From contig JAWPMT010000004.1 in assembly GCA_033344775.1 (NCBI GenBank), positions 1,178,001-1,242,000 on the forward strand: a stretch of DNA of 64,000 nt, given 5' to 3'. The number at the start of each line of letters is the position of its first letter. Position 1 is the first letter of the stretch. Origin of the DNA: Cytophagales bacterium (GTDB lineage Bacteria > Bacteroidota > Bacteroidia > Cytophagales > Cyclobacteriaceae). Position numbers and translations under genes: made by a program. Of the stretch, positions 46,543 through 55,295 are shown in pieces. The notes under the pieces are model-generated. The model was given only the letters and a program-made list of their open reading frames with translations, had not been told where the DNA came from and ran no database searches.

Positions 46543-47162
46543 TTGGTTTGTTTCTTTAGGTTGGGTTTTACCCATTGGGTTAATTTCTCTTTAATTTGCT
46601 GACGCTTTTTGTCCCGCTTTTTCTTTTTCTCCTCAGGATCAAACAGCATGCCTGTACACAGGCAATTCTTATACTCTTTGCTCTGAAGAATTTCGAAATT
46701 CACACAGCTTTGGCAGCCTTTCCAGAATTTCTCATCATCCGTCAATTCGGAAAAAGTGACCGGACGATAGCCCAGATCAGAATTGATCTTCATGACCGCC
46801 AGACTAGTCGTTAATCCAAATAGCTTGGCATCCGGAAATTTGGTCCGTGATAGTTTGAATGCTCGTTCTTTGATGCGGTGGGCCAGTCCTGCATTGCGAA
46901 ATTGTTCTGCAACCACCAGCCCCGAGTTGGCGACATAGCGATTATGACCCCATGACTCGATGTAACAAAAGCCTGCCAATACGCCACTTTTAGACAAAGC
47001 AATGACTGCCTTTCCTTCAGTGATCTTTTGGGTAATGTACTCGGGCGTACGCTTCGCAATACCCGTACCTCGTTTTTTGGCACTGTCAGCGATTACCTGG
47101 ACGATCTCGTCACTGTATTTGATATGGTCCTCCGTAGCGGGTGAAACCACAAATTGATCCAT
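46539..47162 (-). CDS. GNAT acyltransferase, candidate first enzyme of arginine synthesis
   Basis: The ATG at 47162 gives 207 residues; longer in-frame starts to 47240 are unlikely. A GNAT core is visible with VVAEQFRNAGLAHRIK as the acetyl-CoA binding loop. The C-terminus adds a Cys pair (CQSCVNF), CLCTGM, and a Lys-rich tail. As first gene of the arginine operon it probably transfers an acyl group to glutamate. The acyl donor (acetyl- or succinyl-CoA) is unknown. No argJ or classical argA is seen in the window. Confidence 0.8.
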   Translation of the reverse strand: MDQFVVSPATEDHIKYSDEIVQVIADSAKKRGTGIAKRTPEYITQKITEGKAVIALSKSGVLAGFCYIESWGHNRYVANSGLVVAEQFRNAGLAHRIKERAFKLSRTKFPDAKLFGLTTSLAVMKINSDLGYRPVTFSELTDDEKFWKGCQSCVNFEILQSKEYKNCLCTGMLFDPEEKKKKRDKKRQQIKEKLTQWVKPNLKKQTK

Positions 47163-47503
47163 GATCCTGGATGATAAAATGTTGAAAAAAGAATATAAGG
47201 GTGTGGAGAGGCGACTTGTCACGTAGACAGTCTTAGGCAATATACAAGGCTACCGCCTCGGGAAGAATGGTCTCCTGAGAGAAGAAAAAGATGCGGGTGA
47301 TATCGTGAAGATTGTTTCCACTTAGTGTTTCACTAACGGCGCAAATGTGAATCAGGTTTTCATAACGTGCAAGAGAATTAACATCGCACAATCCGAAAAC
47401 GATGATTTTTTAAGAAATCTCATAAAATCAGGCTCTTTTTTGCAATTATTTGAATACTACTGCCTGAATAAGGCCTGTAAAACATGGAGCACACTCATGA
47501 TTC
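47163..47503. other. Upstream region of the arginine operon
   Basis: The 341-bp gap holds the promoter of the arginine operon and the 3' end of the DUF4249 transcript. I found no convincing intrinsic terminator and no clear operator. A 59-codon open frame on the minus strand (47233-47409) has no ATG and is judged doubtful. Confidence 0.4.
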
Positions 47504-48439
47504 CTAATCCACATCCAGTGGAAAATCCTGCCTGGTGGAAACATATGAACCGAAAATTCCTCTTCCATTCTCCACATTTGAGAATGCCTGAACCGGCTCT
47601 GAGAAAGGGTCTCCATCCACCCACCATTGCAATGCAGCTGAATTGACATAATTGTAATACGCTTCCGAAACTCTTCTCACTTCAACAGTCAAGACAGGAT
47701 TGCGATCGATTTTGGGCTCATCTTGTTCATGAATATAGATATACGTTTCTAAGCTCAGTTCGTAAGAACGACCATCAAATAATCGATCACTGAATATAGA
47801 AACATTGTGCTCCTCTACCGCAATATTTTCAGTATAGATATCAATCGGACGGGTGTACCTGGCGATACGATTAATAGTCCATTCTTCAGTATTTCCGTCG
47901 AAAGTAGCCGAAGCCACTTGAGAAATTGATAGATATACCCGCACCTCATAATAATCTCTTCCAGGTTGATCCAATATTCTAAGATCAATTTCAGAATCAT
48001 AAAGATCATCCAGCTCCATATCCACCACCTCAAATTCAGGCGCAATAGCCGGTAATCGATCCGTAGCATGCACGGAGGCAAATCCTTCTTTTTCTACTTC
48101 GAGTCTATATTCTACGCCAGCTGTCGGACGAAAATCCAGGCCATAACGCCCTCTTAATTCATTTGAATTAACATCCATTGGTTCCGGAATTTCAACTTCC
48201 TCAAGCATGCCCAATAACTGGTTTCCTTGAAATAATCGTACCGTAGCTCCTGTAATGGGGTTAAACTCATTGGGCCTTTCAAGCACATCTCGATCTTCGC
48301 TCAAATTGACCGTGATGGTGGTGTCCGTACCAATGAAACTGCCAACTACAATTGAAGGCTGAAAAGGAGGCTGATCAACGTCTATCACCAATTCACAGGC
48401 GCTAGTGATCAATATTAAGATGTAGATTAATTTTTTCAT
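47504..48439 (-). CDS. DUF4249 outer-membrane-associated lipoprotein
   Basis: The 311-residue protein has a lipoprotein signal with Cys in ITSAC and a beta-rich mature part starting DVDQPPFQPSIVVGSFIGTDTTITV, the usual DUF4249 opening. In Bacteroidota, DUF4249 genes sit behind TonB-dependent receptors and their products probably act as surface lids or substrate-binding partners. Its ATG overlaps the receptor stop by one base. Confidence 0.9.
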   Translation of the reverse strand: MKKLIYILILITSACELVIDVDQPPFQPSIVVGSFIGTDTTITVNLSEDRDVLERPNEFNPITGATVRLFQGNQLLGMLEEVEIPEPMDVNSNELRGRYGLDFRPTAGVEYRLEVEKEGFASVHATDRLPAIAPEFEVVDMELDDLYDSEIDLRILDQPGRDYYEVRVYLSISQVASATFDGNTEEWTINRIARYTRPIDIYTENIAVEEHNVSIFSDRLFDGRSYELSLETYIYIHEQDEPKIDRNPVLTVEVRRVSEAYYNYVNSAALQWWVDGDPFSEPVQAFSNVENGRGIFGSYVSTRQDFPLDVD

Positions 48440-50763
48440 CAGAATTCGAAGCTATAAGTCAAGTAAGGGATAATTGGAAACAGGCTGGTCTGTACGAATT
48501 GCTGTCCGTCCCCTGTCGATCGTGTGTCGATATAAAATGGATTTCTTCGGCTGTAAAGGTTGTAAGCACCAAAAGACCAGGTACGAACCCCTCTTCTTTT
48601 CTGCTTGGACATGGAAATTCCAACATCCAACCGGTGGTAATCCCGCATCCGGTAGTTGTTTCTTGATCCATAATAATCAAGTCCCTGAGAAAAAAAGCTA
48701 TTAAAGGTCGGATCGAAATTTTGAAATGTAGATTCTGGTAAAGAAATGGCATTGCCTGTTCCGTAAACCCAGGTACCTGATATGGAGATTCGGTCATTGA
48801 GTTGATAAACAGAAACGACACTCAGGTCATGGCGTCGGTCATATTTATAAGGATACTCTTTCCCAAAGTTGAGGTCATCAAATTGTCGAGTGGTCTTGGA
48901 CCAGGTATACCCTATCCAACCGGTGAGTCTGCCTGTTTTCTTCTGTATCAAAAACTCCGTACCGTAACTGGTTCCCGAGCCGGCGGCTACTTTATCTTCC
49001 CAATCATCATCCGTATTGAAGAAGGAGGCGCCATCAAGGTATTCAATCAGATTGTCCATTTCCTTGTAATAGGACTCCAGACTTATCTCAAACCCCTGAA
49101 TAGATTTGGCTACTCCCACGGCAACCTGCCTGGATTCCTGTGGCTTTACCAGATCTGTGGCCGGCACCCAAAGATCCGTAGGTAATCCCACACCACTATT
49201 GCTTAGCAAATGAATGAATTGTCTCATTTCAGCATATGAAGCCTTCAACGAGATGTCCTGCCCCAGCAGGTATCGGGCTGATATTCTGGGTTGCAGAGAA
49301 AGAAAAGATTCTCCGCGAACAAAAAACATTGACCCATGCAGTCCGGCATTGAAGCGTAGTTTATCCCCTATCTGAAAATCATCCTCGATGTAGGCAGATA
49401 ATTCATTGGCTTTGATGGTCCGTGCTCCAAAAGTGGTATCTGCTTCTACTTCAGACTTGTAAGAAAATACACCTGGTCGAAAGGCATGATTGATTACGGA
49501 TGCGCCAAATTTGATATTGTGATTAGTTGTCGGCAAGTAATCAAAATCTACCTTTATCGCCATGTCCTCAATGCCAGATAAATAGCGAATGCGCTCTTCC
49601 TCTGTAGGTTCTCCTACCGCAGTTTGTTTGAAATTGGAAAAAACATCGAAACGATATCGGCTGAATGTTGCGGTAACGTTGCTGAATAGCTTGGGCGAAT
49701 AAAGATGATTCCACCTTATGGCACTGATCAGGTTCCCCCATTTCAATCCACCCTCGTCCTCTGATTCTTCCAGCACCTCATCGTTACTGGTGATACTGGC
49801 GTACCGATCTCTAAAGTAAAACTTGTCCTTTCCTCCATAGAAACTCAAATACAAGCGGTCCTTTCTCGAAAACCGGTGGTTGATCTTGGCGTTGAAATCC
49901 TCGAAAAAATAACCAGCGATCACATCACCATCGGAGGAAGCTTTTATGATAGGTCGGGTCAATATATCAATGTAGGTTCTTCTTGCGGACAGAATGAAAG
50001 AAGTATTCTCATTCTTAATCGGACCTTCTAAAGTGAACTTGGAGGAAATCAACCCAACAGATCCTTTGCCTGAAATTTTTTGGTTGTTCCCTTCTTTCAT
50101 CGAAATATCAATCACCGAAGATAATCGCCCACCATATCGAGCAGGAAATCCTCCCTTCACGACTGAAACATTGTTAATGGCATCTGCATTAAAAACCGAG
50201 AAAAAGCCAAACAAATGATTGGCATTATAAACCGGCACACCATCAATAAGAATCAGGTTTTGGTCCGGCCCGCCGCCACGTACATAGACACCACTAGCAC
50301 CTTCATTCCCCCCTTGAATTCCGGGCAGTAATTGAATGGTTTTCAAAATGTCGGTTTCTCCCAGTAATACCGGCACCTGTTTCAATTGCTCCATCGGAAC
50401 GGTTACCGTGCTCATTTGTGGAAGTAATTCAATGGCTTCTTCAGCTGTGACTACAACTTCATCCAGTAATTCGCCAGATTCAAGGGAAAAATCCATTACT
50501 TGATCTTTACTCAAGTAAAAGGCACTTTCCTGGACTTGATAGCCTACAAAAGAAGTTCGTAAGGCCACACTGTCTGAAGGTAAAGTCAGGCTAAAAAATC
50601 CATAGATATTGGTCACGGTGCCACTCTTGGATTTTAAATCATAAACAGTCGCACCGATAAGGTTTTCACCGGTTTCTGCATCCCGGACATATCCGCTGAT
50701 GGTGAATTTCTGCGCAAAGCAAAAAGTGGGTAATAAAAACAGAACAATAAGTAGCGTTCTCAA
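48439..50763 (-). CDS. TonB-dependent outer-membrane receptor
   Basis: The 774-residue protein has a signal peptide (LLIVLFLLPTFCFAQ), a carboxypeptidase-like regulatory domain (~20-100, ISGYVRDAETGENLIGATVY), a plug (~115-235) with VYVRGGGPDQNLILIDGVPVYNANHLFG, and a 22-strand-type barrel to the end. It imports a large or scarce ligand using TonB energy. The substrate is unknown; no glycoside hydrolases or siderophore genes flank it. Confidence 0.93.
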   Translation of the reverse strand: MRTLLIVLFLLPTFCFAQKFTISGYVRDAETGENLIGATVYDLKSKSGTVTNIYGFFSLTLPSDSVALRTSFVGYQVQESAFYLSKDQVMDFSLESGELLDEVVVTAEEAIELLPQMSTVTVPMEQLKQVPVLLGETDILKTIQLLPGIQGGNEGASGVYVRGGGPDQNLILIDGVPVYNANHLFGFFSVFNADAINNVSVVKGGFPARYGGRLSSVIDISMKEGNNQKISGKGSVGLISSKFTLEGPIKNENTSFILSARRTYIDILTRPIIKASSDGDVIAGYFFEDFNAKINHRFSRKDRLYLSFYGGKDKFYFRDRYASITSNDEVLEESEDEGGLKWGNLISAIRWNHLYSPKLFSNVTATFSRYRFDVFSNFKQTAVGEPTEEERIRYLSGIEDMAIKVDFDYLPTTNHNIKFGASVINHAFRPGVFSYKSEVEADTTFGARTIKANELSAYIEDDFQIGDKLRFNAGLHGSMFFVRGESFLSLQPRISARYLLGQDISLKASYAEMRQFIHLLSNSGVGLPTDLWVPATDLVKPQESRQVAVGVAKSIQGFEISLESYYKEMDNLIEYLDGASFFNTDDDWEDKVAAGSGTSYGTEFLIQKKTGRLTGWIGYTWSKTTRQFDDLNFGKEYPYKYDRRHDLSVVSVYQLNDRISISGTWVYGTGNAISLPESTFQNFDPTFNSFFSQGLDYYGSRNNYRMRDYHRLDVGISMSKQKRRGVRTWSFGAYNLYSRRNPFYIDTRSTGDGQQFVQTSLFPIIPYLTYSFEF

Positions 50764-50982
50764 GGTAGAGGTAGGTTTTGTGGTAATCAGAAATCTTGAA
50801 TAGCATCCTTCCTTTTGACTTACAGTTGTTCCAGTAAAAAGCCCTACCTCAAACGCAAAAAAAGTAGGAATTAGGGTTCTGAAGGACCTAAAGGCGAATA
50901 CAGGCAGAATAACGTCAGAAAGTTCATGACATTATACAAAGTGGTAAAAAAGCCCGGAATTTTAATAATTCAGATGCGGTAC

Positions 50983-51261
50983 TTAATCTTCTGGAATTAC
51001 TCGAGTTTCCTTATTACCTGGTGGTTTCAAATATGTTTTGATCAACTTCATACCAAAACCAAAAATCAATCCACATACGAGGCATATTAGCAGGTTGATC
51101 AAGACGAAGTGTACCGAAAAGTTGATGCTTGTCCGCATCGGCAAAAGAATAGACATGGCAACCCACATCAATACCCCCCAGGTCATCCCGGTTTTTAGCC
51201 ACCATTTGTGACCTGATCTATCGATCACTTCGTCTGCTTCAGCTGTCTTTTGTTCCTTCAT
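50983..51261 (-). CDS. Small two-helix membrane protein
   Basis: The 92-residue protein has two membrane helices (~26-42 and ~49-73) with charged ends. No family is recognised. Its start overlaps the stop of the DinB-like gene as ATGA, so the two are translated together. Confidence 0.75.
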   Translation of the reverse strand: MKEQKTAEADEVIDRSGHKWWLKTGMTWGVLMWVAMSILLPMRTSINFSVHFVLINLLICLVCGLIFGFGMKLIKTYLKPPGNKETRVIPED

Positions 51262-51854
51262 GAAATCCGTTTTTTCAAATAGGCAATTAATCCGCGATGA
51301 TTCGCTTCATGTTCACATACGTGAAACCAGGCAAAATAGGTATTGACCTGATTTTCTTCATCGATTATTTCCATGAGCCATTCATCATCCTTCTCCTTCA
51401 AACCCACTAATGAAGTTTCCCTTACCTCAGCCAAAGCATCCAAATAAAAGTTCAGTGGATTTCCTTTGATCATAGATCTTCCTCTGTCACCCAAATCACT
51501 AGCCGCTTCCCCAAGGTCATCCTTAAAACCTGAAAATTTACCAGAAAGGCTTTCTTCCTGATAATATTTTTCCGTTACAGCAAGGTGCAACAACATCGCG
51601 CCGATGGTATTGGAATTTTCGTCATGCAAATAATCCAGATCCCTGGTAGACATTCCCTCCACCAAATACAATACCGTATTGCGGATGTAATTCATTTTGC
51701 CCACTAGCACACCAATGTGTGGCGTGTACCCAGGCTTTGGACCGATAAAATAGGGCGAATCTGACTGGATTGGCTCAAGAGGCTGACCTGCAGCCTCCAG
51801 CAACATCGGCGAGGAGATCAACGGCAGGGCGGTAAGGAATGATCGTCTTTGCAT
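51258..51854 (-). CDS. DinB-like protein with twin-arginine-like signal
   Basis: The 198-residue protein starts with MQRRSFLTALPLISS, resembling a Tat signal. The mature part is a four-helix DinB/YfiT-like fold with candidate metal-ligand His residues: one near LLHLAV, and a cluster in WFHVCEHEANHRG. Most DinB proteins are cytosolic metal-binding or thiol-dependent enzymes, so an exported one is unusual. Function unknown. Confidence 0.8.
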   Translation of the reverse strand: MQRRSFLTALPLISSPMLLEAAGQPLEPIQSDSPYFIGPKPGYTPHIGVLVGKMNYIRNTVLYLVEGMSTRDLDYLHDENSNTIGAMLLHLAVTEKYYQEESLSGKFSGFKDDLGEAASDLGDRGRSMIKGNPLNFYLDALAEVRETSLVGLKEKDDEWLMEIIDEENQVNTYFAWFHVCEHEANHRGLIAYLKKRIS

Positions 51855-51934
51855 GAGTTTTGGATTTGTTTAACTACAAGTTAGGGAATGTCATTGAAGT
51901 CTTTGTGAAAGATATTAGGAGTACAGAAGCTTAG

Positions 51935-52048
51935 TTCTCGTCAAAGATTGCCGCATAAGACTTGTCTTACTTGCAAAGACGAGAAATTATGTTGCCGTCA
52001 TTGTAATTCAATTATGATCACGTTTGATGCAGCAATCCGGCAACATAA
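51935..52048. repeat. Nested inverted repeats in an intergenic region
   Basis: TTCTCGTC (51935) pairs with GACGAGAA (51978), and TTATGTTGCCG (51987) pairs with CGGCAACATAA (52038) as an 11-bp perfect stem. They sit between two genes on the same strand and have no ORF. Confidence 0.55.
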
Positions 52049-52060
52049 GTAAAATGCAAA

Positions 52061-52681
52061 TTACTTTCTCACCTGTTTCTGTAATGCCTCTCGATGAAAA
52101 GCAGACACTTGTTCGGGAAGCTTCTCCATATCTAATTCACTGGCCACACCACAATCCATGAGATGCAAATGAATTGAAGGTTTAAAACTCTCCAAATACT
52201 CAATGACTGACGAACAATAAATAACCTGACAGGGACCTTGAATTTGCTGGAGTAACCTGAACACACCTTGTTCAAAAGCTATGTCCGGCACGTGCATACT
52301 CTGCAACCTCCCTTGTGGAAAGATCAACACCAGGTTTCTTGATTCATTCAGCAATTCAGCGGCATAGGCCAGTGAGTCAAATGCTTCTCTTGAGTTTTTC
52401 TTCACCGAAAAAGCGCCTTTGTACCGAAAAAAGGGAAATTTCCTGAGCTGTTCCTCCTGAACCATGACATGAAAGCTTTTATGAAAATGTTCATAGCACA
52501 GGTGACTCCCCAAAAAACCATCCCACCATGACATGTGGTTTTGCAATAAAAGAACAGAATGATCAGGCTTCAACTCTACTCCATGAACATGGACTTTCCG
52601 GAACTTACGCGGCAATACCCATCGGGACTCTATGAAATGATAGAGGCGTTTGGTCCATTCTGTGGAGGTAGGTATGATCAT
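52061..52681 (-). CDS. PlsC-like lysophospholipid acyltransferase
   Basis: The 206-residue protein contains the acyltransferase motif NHMSWWD (NHxxxxD) and a second motif FPQGRL, where the usual FPEG is changed to FPQG. No clear membrane helix. It should transfer a fatty acyl chain to a glycerol, pigment or sugar-lipid acceptor. It is followed by an alpha/beta hydrolase gene upstream of which no lipid operon is visible. Confidence 0.82.
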   Translation of the reverse strand: MIIPTSTEWTKRLYHFIESRWVLPRKFRKVHVHGVELKPDHSVLLLQNHMSWWDGFLGSHLCYEHFHKSFHVMVQEEQLRKFPFFRYKGAFSVKKNSREAFDSLAYAAELLNESRNLVLIFPQGRLQSMHVPDIAFEQGVFRLLQQIQGPCQVIYCSSVIEYLESFKPSIHLHLMDCGVASELDMEKLPEQVSAFHREALQKQVRK

Positions 52682-52799
52682 CGGTTATGTACGTCCAAGC
52701 CTATTTAGCAAAGCACTAGTACTTGCAATGAAGAATCTCGGATTTTCTAATTCTATTACTAAAAAAAGATTTTGAAGTCCCTTCAAATATACCCCTTAA

Positions 52800-52834
52800 C
52801 CCTAAAGAGGAGAGTAGCAAAGTCTCATTTAGGG
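52800..52834. other. Hairpin beyond the alpha/beta hydrolase gene
   Basis: CCCTAAA and TTTAGGG form a 7-bp stem, with GAGA/TCTC pairing inside. It lies just past the stop of the hydrolase gene (minus strand). It may be a weak terminator; the T-run is poor. Confidence 0.4.
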
Positions 52835-52837
52835 GAC

Positions 52838-53638
52838 TTAGGGTTTGATTGAAGAATAATACTCATTCATCAAAATCTTTTCTCTAAAAGCTACTAATCT
52901 AGCATCCAACTTCTCCGTCATCAACCAGTGCCCCTCGTCCACTTCCAAAATATCCAGGTTATCCAATTCATTGGTTCCTTTCAATCCTGATAAAGGAAAA
53001 ATGTTATCCTGTTTCCCGAAGACCAACTGGACCCTTCCTCTTATGCTACTTAAAGATTTGAGGACCCTATGTTGGTCCAAATTCAGTTCACTCATTAATA
53101 GAAAAGTCTTGCGCAGGTTTTGACGTTTCTCCATTGTGGCTAGTTCTCTTATGAGAATATCATGATCTGCATAACTAATGATTCCTAAACCACGAACCCC
53201 ATTGATGATCCTGATTGGCAACATCGACCCAGCAATCAAACGAAACAACCCTCTTCCAAAGCCACTTTCCAGAAAGGCTATTCCCCAATGCCGAACCAAT
53301 CCATATGGTGCAAACAGAAATACATCCTTAACCTGTCTATCAAAATAAGGAAGTAAAGCCAATACAACTTTAACTCCAATGGAATAACCGGCAATCGAGA
53401 AATGATCTGCACCCTGTTCTGCTACAACCTGTTTGACGGTCTCAATCACTGATTTCAACCAGCCTTCATGATCGTCAGCCCCCTTTTGATGATAAGGCAG
53501 ATGGAATCCAACAATCTGATAGTCCACACAAAGCGATTCTCTCAGCACCTGAAACTGTCGACCATCCATCCCATAGCCATGGAAAGTGAACAGTACGGAG
53601 TTACCGGTACCGTAGGTGGTGTAGGGGGCGATGCGCAT
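52838..53638 (-). CDS. Alpha/beta hydrolase
   Basis: The 266-residue protein has an oxyanion segment TFHGYGMDG, the nucleophile elbow GYSIG, an acid candidate in FGKQDNIFPL and His in VDEGHWLM. A complete triad is present. No signal peptide, so probably cytoplasmic. Substrate unknown; it may act with the nearby acyltransferase on a lipid, which is inference. Confidence 0.88.
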   Translation of the reverse strand: MRIAPYTTYGTGNSVLFTFHGYGMDGRQFQVLRESLCVDYQIVGFHLPYHQKGADDHEGWLKSVIETVKQVVAEQGADHFSIAGYSIGVKVVLALLPYFDRQVKDVFLFAPYGLVRHWGIAFLESGFGRGLFRLIAGSMLPIRIINGVRGLGIISYADHDILIRELATMEKRQNLRKTFLLMSELNLDQHRVLKSLSSIRGRVQLVFGKQDNIFPLSGLKGTNELDNLDILEVDEGHWLMTEKLDARLVAFREKILMNEYYSSIKP

Positions 53639-53804
53639 AAGGTAAAGTTAGGAATACAGACTAAAGTTGTTTTTACAGATCATGGTCGAGTTCGCTGTTA
53701 TTAATATTACTTTCAATAATAAAGGAATCTCCATAGCGAAGTGTTTTGTTACATCAGACTATAACCAACAAAGTTTAGTAAGACGTAATCGACCAATACA
53801 ACAA

Positions 53805-54647
53805 ATGAAAACTTCCACCATCCTGCCATTATTCATCCTTTCACTTATACTCTTTGCCTGCAACGAACAAGAAAGCAATAAGCAAGTGCCAAAGTCTGAA
53901 GAAGTTGGCATGCAGGATCCAAAAGTCAATACGGAGGAAATTCAATCTGATTTTCGTAAATGGTGGACATATCATACAACGAATATTAAGCTGTCTTCCA
54001 ATTTCATTGGAATAAACGAGGATTTGGATACCATTTCAAAACAACTTTTTCTGATAAAACTGGTCACCGAAAATTACATCCCTCTGAGAGTAGGATCTAA
54101 TGAGGAAATTCAAACATACCAATTATTTAAGCTAGGAAACAAGGCCGATGATAGTATTAAATCTACCATTAAAAATGTGGCTCGTACAAGTCTCAAATAC
54201 TTTGAAATGGAAGGTATGGCGTTTCCTGAATTTGAGTTCACGGACTTGAACGGGAATACCTATACCACTGCATCTACAAAAGGGAAATTCTTGGTCGTAA
54301 AAACATGGTTCATCAGGTGTAAAGCCTGCATTCTGGAATTCCCTGAATTAAATGAGTTCGTTGAAAATTATAAGGAAAGAGATGATATCTTATTCCTGAG
54401 TCTCGCAACGGACTCAGCTACCGAACTGGAGAAGTTTATAAGCAAAAGAGACTTTAACTATCAGGTTATTCCAGATCAAGAAGACCTAATTGAGCGAAAA
54501 CTTGGGTTCTCGATTTATCCGATACACCTAGTCATAGACAAGACTGGCAAGGTTTCAAAAGTAGTAGACAAAGCTTCAACGCTTATATCATACATGGCAG
54601 ATGAAATGGAGCTAGCAAACAATAACATCCCTACGGCACCATTGTAG
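53805..54647 (+). CDS. TlpA-like thioredoxin-fold lipoprotein
   Basis: The ATG at 53805 gives 280 residues with lipoprotein Cys19 (LFAC); an earlier in-frame ATG at 53667 is unlikely. The C-terminal half is a thioredoxin fold with the redox motif Cys172-Lys-Ala-Cys175 in WFIRCKACILEFPEL. The N-terminal ~110 residues are unique. It probably reduces or isomerises disulfides outside the inner membrane. Confidence 0.88.
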   Translation: MKTSTILPLFILSLILFACNEQESNKQVPKSEEVGMQDPKVNTEEIQSDFRKWWTYHTTNIKLSSNFIGINEDLDTISKQLFLIKLVTENYIPLRVGSNEEIQTYQLFKLGNKADDSIKSTIKNVARTSLKYFEMEGMAFPEFEFTDLNGNTYTTASTKGKFLVVKTWFIRCKACILEFPELNEFVENYKERDDILFLSLATDSATELEKFISKRDFNYQVIPDQEDLIERKLGFSIYPIHLVIDKTGKVSKVVDKASTLISYMADEMELANNNIPTAPL

Positions 54648-54746
54648 AAACACCTGATGACCTTAGTCATTCAATTTGGTTTGAACTACATCCTGGGCTA
54701 AAAGCTACTTATTAAGGATTTATCTAAACAAGCTAAATGCCAGCCC

Positions 54747-55295
54747 CTATTCAGCAATGACCTCCATTTTATCAAAATAGACTGTACCGCTAGTCTCCTC
54801 TAATAGCAGTAGGTAAAAATCCATGTAGTCGATACCTTCGGGGATAGGATTAATCAAGCTAAGGCCGTATTCTTCCCAACCATCGGTGGCTCCCTTATCT
54901 CCTAATCCTGTAAACTCAACGATCGATTCGTCCTGAGATCGGGTCCCCATTGAAATGGTCCAGCCATCTCCATTGAGATCTTTGGTTTTGACCCGTACGC
55001 GTATCTTAATTGTCTTGTCTACGGGGAGGTCGTAAAGTCGTAAGGTCCAGTAGGCAAAAATTTGACCCTCCTCATTATCGCTTGCTATTTTCAGTGAACC
55101 TGTCCCATCAAATGAATCTTCCTGTGTCCATTCCACGTCGTAATTGGCTCCTCGATAAATGTAAAATTCGTCTGGTCTTGATTCAAAGGAATACCCTACA
55201 TAAAGGCCCTCCGGCTCTGAATAATCACTAAGGTCTTCAGAACAACCGAATAAAATGAAGACGCAAATAATCGATAGTATGTTGAGCTTTTTCAT
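54747..55295 (-). CDS. Lipoprotein with carbohydrate-binding-like fold
   Basis: The 182-residue protein has a lipoprotein signal with Cys in LFGC. The mature part is beta-sandwich-like with a CBM4/9-type pattern: a GTGSLKIAS strand and a terminal VYFDKMEVIAE. The start overlaps the erythromycin esterase-like gene stop (ATGA), suggesting a matched pair. Confidence 0.75.
   Translation of the reverse strand: MKKLNILSIICVFILFGCSEDLSDYSEPEGLYVGYSFESRPDEFYIYRGANYDVEWTQEDSFDGTGSLKIASDNEEGQIFAYWTLRLYDLPVDKTIKIRVRVKTKDLNGDGWTISMGTRSQDESIVEFTGLGDKGATDGWEEYGLSLINPIPEGIDYMDFYLLLLEETSGTVYFDKMEVIAE

Noticed and set aside
47233-47409. A 59-codon open frame on the minus strand upstream of the arginine operon, with a protein-like composition.
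   Set aside because: It has no ATG (only an internal TTG at 47391), no known similarity, and lies where the promoter and leader of the arginine operon should be.
47347-47646. Plus-strand open frame of about 99 codons near the DUF4249 gene.
   Set aside because: It overlaps the end of the DUF4249 gene in antisense and has no recognisable features.
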